Origin: Candidatus Bathyarchaeota archaeon | Lineage (GTDB): Archaea; Thermoproteota; Bathyarchaeia; TCS64 | DNA: 35,313 nucleotides | Assembly (NCBI GenBank): GCA_018652685.1 | Contig: JABIBQ010000047.1 | Span: forward strand, 1 to 35,313 | Direction: 5' to 3' | In this document: positions 31,170-35,313 of the stretch, piece by piece | Layout of the letters: each line of letters begins with the position of its first letter | Numbering within the stretch: position 1 is the first letter of the stretch | Made by a program: the position numbers and the translations under genes | Notes under the pieces: generated by a model | The model's input: the letters and a program-made list of their open reading frames with translations, nothing else | The model's database searches: none | What the model was told of the DNA's origin: nothing

Positions 31170-31877
31170 TTAATTTACTATCTTCGACTGCACGTTTCCC
31201 TGCGTTTCCTTGCCCAGCGTATCCAGGAGCTCCATCTGCATCGCTGCTGGTAGCTCAACCACTGCAACCCATGAGCCATCGTTCTGCCACTCCTCCCGTT
31301 TGATGGTGCCGTAATTCTTAACGGTACCATAACTCTTCCCTGTAAACTCCGCGGGTATCTTGAGTGCGATCTGGATGTTCTCGCTGCTCATTGGTAGAAT
31401 CGACCTTAACGCGTCAACAATTTCCTGTACCTGCTCCTCCGCCTCTATAAACGGATCAATATTGATCCTCGCCTCTTCCATTGCATTCTGTATCCTTTGC
31501 GGGGGGTGAGGTATCTTGGTCTTGGGGTCCACGTAGGTCCTTGAGATGATGTATATTATCTTCTTGTTCTTCTGCTCCACCATCTCCTTCCTCTGCTGGG
31601 CGTTCAACTGGAATGTGCCCTTTTCGAACATTATCTTAGCGACTTCGAAGGCATCGCTTGTGCCATATGTCTTTTCGAGTTTATCGGCTGACGCCTTCTC
31701 TCCCTTCTTCGCATCAGTGAAAATGAAGTCAGCCATCAAAACGTTTGCTACTTCACCGATCTCGCCGTTTTTGTATAACAGCCCCTTGTCTGGGTCTACG
31801 AGAATCTCGAACTTATCGCCACCTGTTTGGTGACGCACTACTGTGAATTTCTTCGCTTTTGCGAATTCTTTGATCAT
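31170..31877 (-). CDS. sbds: Ribosome maturation protein SBDS/Sdo1
   Basis: 235 residues in three domains, orthologue of human SBDS and yeast Sdo1, which with EF-2-like GTPase activity releases the anti-association factor aIF6 from the large subunit. The N-terminal FYSH domain (KKFTVVRHQTGGDKFEILVD, DPDKGLLYKNG, TDAKKGEKAS) is followed by the helical middle domain (GTFQLNAQQRKEMVEQKNKK, HPPQRIQNAMEEA) and a ferredoxin-like C-terminal domain. It lies between psmA (15 nt gap) and rrp4, the canonical archaeal context that links ribosome maturation and RNA decay. Confidence 0.96.
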   Translation of the reverse strand: MIKEFAKAKKFTVVRHQTGGDKFEILVDPDKGLLYKNGEIGEVANVLMADFIFTDAKKGEKASADKLEKTYGTSDAFEVAKIMFEKGTFQLNAQQRKEMVEQKNKKIIYIISRTYVDPKTKIPHPPQRIQNAMEEARINIDPFIEAEEQVQEIVDALRSILPMSSENIQIALKIPAEFTGKSYGTVKNYGTIKREEWQNDGSWVAVVELPAAMQMELLDTLGKETQGNVQSKIVN

Positions 31878-31892
31878 AATTGAAGCACTTGC

Positions 31893-32591
31893 CTAACCGA
31901 GATAGCCCTCGGTCTCCTCAGCAGTGAGTCTCTTGAACACCTTCGTATCTGTCGGTATCACTGATACCTTGACAGTGTCCTTTGTTACATCGCTGTCTGA
32001 GGCTGTTTTAATCGCACTGATCGCCAGCTTGATGGCGTCATCAAGCGTGATATCATCAGTGTACTGGTCCTCTAGGATCTTATTTGCCTCGTCGTTTTTC
32101 CTGCCTACCGCTATCGCCTTGAAGGCCCTGTATGCCCCGCTTGGGTCAGTTGTCATTACCTTAGGCCCAGTGGCATCTACGCCCGTCAGAATCATGGTCA
32201 CGCCGAATGGCCTGACTCCCGCGTGCTGTGTGTATGCTTGGCTCACGTCTCCGAGTCGCCTGGCTAGGATCTCGACATCAACTGGTTCGTCGTAGAGGAG
32301 CTTGTTGCTCTGGCAGTATACCCTTGCTTGACCTATGAGTACCCGTGCGTCGCTGCTAAGTCCAGATATGGCGCTTGCCAGATGGTCGTCCAGCTGGTAG
32401 ATCTTCCTGAAATACGCTGGGTCTTCCAGGTTGCTCTCTGGGGTCTCGTTTGCAGCCAGCACTACTCCCTCCGGGCTGGCCACGCCCACTATTGGTGCTC
32501 CCCTCTTGACTAGTTCGAGAGCGTACTCTACTTGGTAAAGTCTTCCTTCCGGTGAAAAGATCGTGATGGCCCTATCGTAAGCTCTAGGCAT
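31893..32591 (-). CDS. psmA: Proteasome subunit alpha
   Basis: 232-residue alpha subunit of the 20S proteasome; forms the outer rings and the gate, with no catalytic Thr. The N-terminal gate and signature RAYDRAITIFSPEGRLYQVEYALE is plain, followed by KRGAPIVGVASPEGVVLA and GLSSDARVLIGQARV. ATG at 32591 is correct; an apparent longer frame runs backwards through the tRNA-Asp gene. The leader holds AAGGAGG some 17 nt and a second AGGA about 8 nt before the start. First protein gene of the superoperon. The C-terminus is acidic (TAEETEGYLG). Confidence 0.97.
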   Translation of the reverse strand: MPRAYDRAITIFSPEGRLYQVEYALELVKRGAPIVGVASPEGVVLAANETPESNLEDPAYFRKIYQLDDHLASAISGLSSDARVLIGQARVYCQSNKLLYDEPVDVEILARRLGDVSQAYTQHAGVRPFGVTMILTGVDATGPKVMTTDPSGAYRAFKAIAVGRKNDEANKILEDQYTDDITLDDAIKLAISAIKTASDSDVTKDTVKVSVIPTDTKVFKRLTAEETEGYLG

Positions 32592-32640
32592 AAACAAATT
32601 CCTATTTTTCCTCCTTGTGCTATCTCTCGCTGTTTCTAAT

Positions 32641-32651
32641 GCATATATTTG
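32641..32651 (-). promoter_or_regulatory. TATA box for the psmA superoperon
   Basis: Minus-strand TCAAATATATG. It predicts initiation near 32620, giving a 29-nt leader with ribosome-binding sequence. A second TATA-like element lies about 32660-32670, near the 3' end of the tRNA gene. Confidence 0.45.
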
Positions 32652-32688
32652 ATACTCACGTATAAATGTGATATTTTGAGTTGAGAAG

Positions 32689-32767
32689 TGGCGCTCTGGC
32701 CGGGATTCGAACCCGGGATCTTCCGGGTGACAGCCGGAAATACTGGGCCAGACTATACTACCAGAGC
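32689..32767 (-). tRNA. tRNA-Asp (anticodon GTC), CCA end encoded
   Basis: Cloverleaf drawn by hand. The acceptor stem GCTCTGG pairs perfectly with CCAGAGC; discriminator is G73, usual for tRNA-Asp, followed directly by a genomic CCA (32689-32691). The D stem GTAT/GTAT has two GU-type wobbles with A14, G15, G18, G19 and A21 in place. The anticodon stem TCCGG/CCGGA encloses CTGTCAC (anticodon GTC). The T arm is CCGGG TTCGAAT CCCGG. No intron. A TATA-like CTTTATTATCC lies about 30 nt before the 5' end. Confidence 0.96.
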
Positions 32768-32812
32768 ACGTAGAACCTATGAATACTGGAATGGATAATA
32801 AAGTTTGTGGCA

Positions 32813-32826
32813 TCCGGTAAACCGGA
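32813..32826. repeat. Short perfect inverted repeat between tRNA-Asp and the RAM gene
   Basis: TCCGGT, AA, ACCGGA. It lies 25-38 nt past the RAM gene stop and upstream of the tRNA promoter, so it could be a weak hairpin terminator without U-tail or a protein site. Confidence 0.4.
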
Positions 32827-32850
32827 GTTAAAAGTTTGGGGCTACGCCGC

Positions 32851-33096
32851 TCATTTATATTGCTTGGCGATTAGCATTGTAGCTGTCAGGAAGATGTTTG
32901 GTAGTGCCCTAAGTGTCTCAGTGATGAACTGGTCGAGTGTCCTCATGTTCTCGGATTTAACCTTGAGGATAGCATCGTACTCGCCGTAGATGACGGATAC
33001 CTCCTCGACTATTGGGTTATGGGCGAGTGCCTCGCAGACCTCGTCCTCCGCGCCTGATTTGATGTTCATCATAATGTATGCTTCAATGCTGCTCAT
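32851..33096 (-). CDS. Stand-alone RAM (Lrp/AsnC ligand-binding) domain protein
   Basis: 81-residue protein that matches only the effector-binding half of Lrp/AsnC regulators: a beta-alpha-beta-beta-alpha-beta fold with AYIMMNIKSGAEDEV, VSVIYGEYDAILKVKSEN (the turn where amino acids bind) and TATMLIAKQYK. It has no DNA-binding helix-turn-helix. Such SraM-type proteins bind amino acids or form mixed oligomers with full Lrp proteins. ATG at 33096 has GAGG at 5-8 nt and a TATA-like CTTTAAACC about 36 nt upstream. Neighbouring Lrp-like and wHTH genes suggest it modulates one of them. Confidence 0.85.
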   Translation of the reverse strand: MSSIEAYIMMNIKSGAEDEVCEALAHNPIVEEVSVIYGEYDAILKVKSENMRTLDQFITETLRALPNIFLTATMLIAKQYK

Positions 33097-33158
33097 GATG
33101 CCTCACAAACACACTTGGTAGGAGTGGTTTAAAGGTTATGGACAATGGGAATTGCCCA

Positions 33159-33635
33159 TCATGGCCCGGCGTAGTTAGCCATAATGCGGCCCATAGTGGT
33201 GAGGCTCACCGGCACTCCCTTGTTCTCCTTGGTACCGGCGTTTATGAGGTCAGCCTCGCGTAGTCCCCTAAGGTTCCACCGGACCGTGCTTTCGGGGATG
33301 GAGAGCTCCCGACTGAGCTGCTTGATTAGGTTCGTGTACACGGTATCCTCCACCCGGTTGGCGGTGAGCCAGTTGAGAATGGTCCTCTGCTTGCCAGTGA
33401 GCCTTGTGGACGCGGCCGTCATGAGGGCTTGCTCAAGTTGGTCCAACTGTCTGCCATGGGCGTGGATGCTCTGTTCGAGGGCGTCCACGCGCTTTATGAG
33501 CCGGTTTATGGTTATTTGGTCTGTTCCTTGGCCGAAGTCAGCTACATCTCGCTTTATGGTTTGAATGTTGGAGAGTATACCGCTGAACTCGGGGGTTGGG
33601 TTGCCCTGGCCGTTAGGCCCGGAGAATATATACAC
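33159..33635 (-). CDS. Winged-helix transcriptional regulator with N-terminal coiled coil
   Basis: 158 residues. Residues 20-70 form a probable coiled coil (ITINRLIKRVDALEQSIHAH, then GRQLDQLEQAL) for dimerisation; residues 77-150 a winged helix-turn-helix with LTGKQRTILNWLTAN, SIPESTVRWNLRGLREADL (recognition helix) and a wing at KENKGVPVSLTTMG. The family resembles small archaeal MarR/ArsR-like regulators. It starts with GTG at 33635; a nearby ATG is out of frame. A TATA-like TAAAATTAA lies about 30 nt upstream and a palindrome at 33699-33710 may be its operator. Effector unknown. Confidence 0.75.
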   Translation of the reverse strand: MYIFSGPNGQGNPTPEFSGILSNIQTIKRDVADFGQGTDQITINRLIKRVDALEQSIHAHGRQLDQLEQALMTAASTRLTGKQRTILNWLTANRVEDTVYTNLIKQLSRELSIPESTVRWNLRGLREADLINAGTKENKGVPVSLTTMGRIMANYAGP

Positions 33636-33698
33636 CTGTCATGCTTACACCCCGACGAGGATTAATTTTACAGGGATGCGTTAAAAGGTTTGTGTAGG

Positions 33699-33710
33699 GG
33701 TACCTGTACC
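33699..33710. promoter_or_regulatory. Possible operator palindrome upstream of the wHTH gene
   Basis: GGTAC, CT, GTACC: an inverted repeat with 2-nt spacer, about 65-75 nt before the GTG start at 33635 and well upstream of its TATA element. It could be an autoregulatory site. The call rests on symmetry alone. Confidence 0.3.
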
Positions 33711-33795
33711 GAGCGTCGGAACAGCAGGTCTTAATTGTTCAGTTCTCCTACGCTTTTCCTCAACTTAATCCTCAGGGAGTCCATAGGAGACCGGT

Positions 33796-34881
33796 TTAAT
33801 TCTCAATGTCATCACTATCCCCGTTTTTCAGCGGGCATAAGACGTCTCTCACCATGAAGTCATATTCTGCTTTCCATTGACGATTCTGGAATGGCTCATC
33901 ATAAAACCAGTATCGATAGCCCGACCGGTAGTCACACCACATGAACTCCATAGAGGAGCATTGCTTGCGCAAAGCAGTAACGAGTATGGGAAAATCCAAG
34001 GATGTGGTAGTCGTGTATAGAATAAAACCGTCTAGCACTGGAATGAGGGTGCTCTGAAAGGGGAGCTGTTTCACAGCGGTGGCCACGCTACCAATCACAT
34101 CATTTGACGCCTTGCAGTTCAGGAGTGCATGGGAGGTAATTTGGAGACTTTGATTCCCCACAAGGACCCGGTAATAATTGATAACTTTCATCCTTTCCAT
34201 TGCCTTCTTCCTCCTGCTCAAGTGATATGGCTCGATACCTAGTATTTTGGCGATGTCTTTGTTCTTTCTCCTGGAGTTTATAGAAAGTTGCCGCAGGATA
34301 CCCATGTCCTTCTCATCTAGGCGCTGTAGCACACTCGGGGGTGGGCTTTCCAGGCCATTAGCCTCATCAGCTTCCAATGTTTTTTCCCATTTGTCCCAAT
34401 TGAAATTCCAACCTATATTGACATCATAATAGCCGAAATCGGTCTCGCTTGATAAATAACTCGATGTAGGTACCGCAAGCTCATAGTTTTGGATGCTTCC
34501 ACGTTTTTTTAGTTTCTCCAGCAGATCTATGAGGATATGGGTGGTGTGGAATGGGACCGAGAATATTGCGAAGATGCCGTTGACCGCGCCAAATGTACGG
34601 ATTCTGTAACGCGTGTAGGGGTGGTCATCGCAAATCTTCTCAAACAAACTCCAGTTCTCCGGCGAGACCTCGGCAAAAACCGCGATAGCCTCAAGGCCCA
34701 CTGCGAATGGGCTGACCGTGGCGGAGACCCCCAGTAATATTTTCTGCGAGTAGAGTTGATCGAGTCTGTTTTTCAGCGATTGCGAGGAGATGCCTACGTC
34801 TTTACACAATGACTGATTCGTCCCCGTGGGATTCCTGCCAAGGGCGGCCAAAATCTTGAGGTTTTCATCTGTCAGTGTCAT
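33796..34881 (-). CDS. Tandem Lrp/AsnC-like regulator with two helix-turn-helix modules
   Basis: 361 residues built from two similar halves. Half one (1-140) opens with LTDENLKILAALGRNPTG and SLCKDVGISSQSLKNRLDQL, an Lrp-type winged helix, followed by an alpha/beta region that may be a degenerate effector domain. Half two (about 185-330) has RLDEKDMGILRQLSINSRRK and a second helix-turn-helix (DIAKILGIEPYHLSRRKKAM), then a similar alpha/beta stretch. A hinge rich in Trp and acidic residues (about 150-183) joins them. A TATA-like GATAATCTTA lies 25 nt before ATG 34881. Regulated genes unknown. Confidence 0.7.
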   Translation of the reverse strand: MTLTDENLKILAALGRNPTGTNQSLCKDVGISSQSLKNRLDQLYSQKILLGVSATVSPFAVGLEAIAVFAEVSPENWSLFEKICDDHPYTRYRIRTFGAVNGIFAIFSVPFHTTHILIDLLEKLKKRGSIQNYELAVPTSSYLSSETDFGYYDVNIGWNFNWDKWEKTLEADEANGLESPPPSVLQRLDEKDMGILRQLSINSRRKNKDIAKILGIEPYHLSRRKKAMERMKVINYYRVLVGNQSLQITSHALLNCKASNDVIGSVATAVKQLPFQSTLIPVLDGFILYTTTTSLDFPILVTALRKQCSSMEFMWCDYRSGYRYWFYDEPFQNRQWKAEYDFMVRDVLCPLKNGDSDDIEN

Positions 34882-34897
34882 GTTGATTCAGTTCAAC
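34882..34897. promoter_or_regulatory. Imperfect palindrome abutting the tandem Lrp start codon
   Basis: GTTGA, 6 nt, TCAAC, touching the start codon and the predicted initiation site, where a bound repressor would block transcription. Autoregulation is a guess from position. Confidence 0.3.
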
Positions 34898-34946
34898 TAA
34901 GATTATCTCGGTGTTGCGGTGATGAAAAAAGATGGATTAGCATGAG

Positions 34947-35313
34947 CTAATATTCTGGTGGTCCACCACCGCCACCTGGAGGATCCCATTTGAAATCCAC
35001 CGATTCGATCAGATTCCCTGAACTAGCAGTTACGGTGACGTAGTACATTCCTTTTACAGAAGCAAAGTCATAGAATGTCGCATTATAGGTAAGAAGAGTA
35101 TTTCCGTGCTCTGATGCCTCATATTCTAAGCTCAACTTCTGAGTTTCATGCTTTTCGTCTGGTCCAATTAGCACGATTTGGAGGTTTACATTTATTGTAT
35201 CCTCCTCGGTAGCGATGATAATGTTCCCTTTGACCGCTATGTCGTTCTTAACAGAGCCGCTATCGGCATTAACTGCCTTTGCGTGAACATTCATGTTATA
35301 ATCATCAGATATA
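34947..35313 (-). CDS. C-terminal part of a probable surface protein, 5' end cut
   Basis: The frame is open to the right edge, so only the last about 121 residues are seen. They are rich in beta-strand pattern (KNDIAVKGNIIIATEEDTIN, NVNLQIVLIGPDE, YYVTVTASSGNLIESVDF), as in an immunoglobulin-like or fibronectin-like extracellular domain, and end in a short Gly/Pro tail (DPPGGGGGPPEY). No membrane span is visible in this part. I do not recognise the family. Any signal peptide would be off the window. Confidence 0.55.
   Translation of the reverse strand, partial: ISDDYNMNVHAKAVNADSGSVKNDIAVKGNIIIATEEDTINVNLQIVLIGPDEKHETQKLSLEYEASEHGNTLLTYNATFYDFASVKGMYYVTVTASSGNLIESVDFKWDPPGGGGGPPEY

Noticed and set aside
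32592-32813. 74-residue N-terminal extension of the proteasome alpha subunit
   Set aside because: It is a translation through the tRNA-Asp gene and the psmA promoter; the family starts at the ATG at 32591.
1-35313. CRISPR arrays, insertion sequences, integrase or att sites
   Set aside because: No regularly spaced direct repeats, transposase-like frames or tRNA-associated duplications were seen; only short palindromes and one tandem 9-mer.

Overview
The window is archaeal. It encodes a TATA-binding protein, an RPC34-type RNA polymerase subunit homologue, an ER/archaeal-type signal peptidase I, ribosomal protein eL43, SBDS, the exosome subunits Rrp4, Rrp41 and Rrp42, a proteasome alpha subunit and the KEOPS subunit Pcc1. 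Most first genes have an A/T-rich TATA element about 25-35 nt before the start codon, the spacing expected for leaderless or very short-leader mRNAs. An RPC34-like gene points to the TACK or Asgard side of the Archaea (a Bathyarchaeota- or Thorarchaeota-like genome would fit), but I cannot fix the lineage from sequence alone. Coding density is high, no gene-free stretch exceeds about 300 bases, and I see no IS element, integrase, CRISPR array or obvious recent transfer.

Layout. 1-2752: the bulk of a large Lhr-type helicase (minus strand, C-terminus off the left edge). 2842-4189: CGGC-domain protein, thioredoxin and a small membrane protein. 4279-10792: metabolic genes, namely an ATZ/TRZ-type amidohydrolase, a YbaK-type tRNA deacylase coupled to a ThDP enzyme, a serine beta-lactamase-fold hydrolase and a divergent adenosine-deaminase-fold enzyme. 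10946-14528: a plus-strand run with an unrecognised, translationally coupled pair (a 2x[4Fe-4S] protein and a Cys-rich protein), then TruD, a small HExxH protein and an iron-sulfur flavoprotein-like reductase. 14781-19293: an M19 dipeptidase homologue, a glutaredoxin-like protein coupled to ferredoxin:thioredoxin reductase catalytic subunit, and a large M14 peptidase homologue.

19580-21911 is a compact information/secretion operon: unknown protein, TBP, RPC34-like protein, signal peptidase. 22044-27951 returns to metabolism: a DAP-dehydrogenase-like oxidoreductase, D-aminoacylase, ProC, an unusually long GMP synthase ATP-PPase subunit and an HpcH/HpaI aldolase. 28017-32591 is the archaeal proteasome-exosome superoperon on the minus strand (psmA, SBDS, rrp4, rrp41, rrp42, eL43, pcc1), preceded by tRNA-Asp(GTC). 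32851-34881 holds three small or Lrp-like regulators, and the right edge cuts a probable surface protein.

Taken together, the many peptide, D-amino-acid and nucleoside hydrolases without signal peptides, with ProC, the DAP-dehydrogenase-like enzyme and thiol redox proteins, suggest an anaerobe that breaks down peptides and amino acids inside the cell. That is inference. The best candidate for an undescribed system is the coupled iron-sulfur/Cys-rich pair at 10946-12393.
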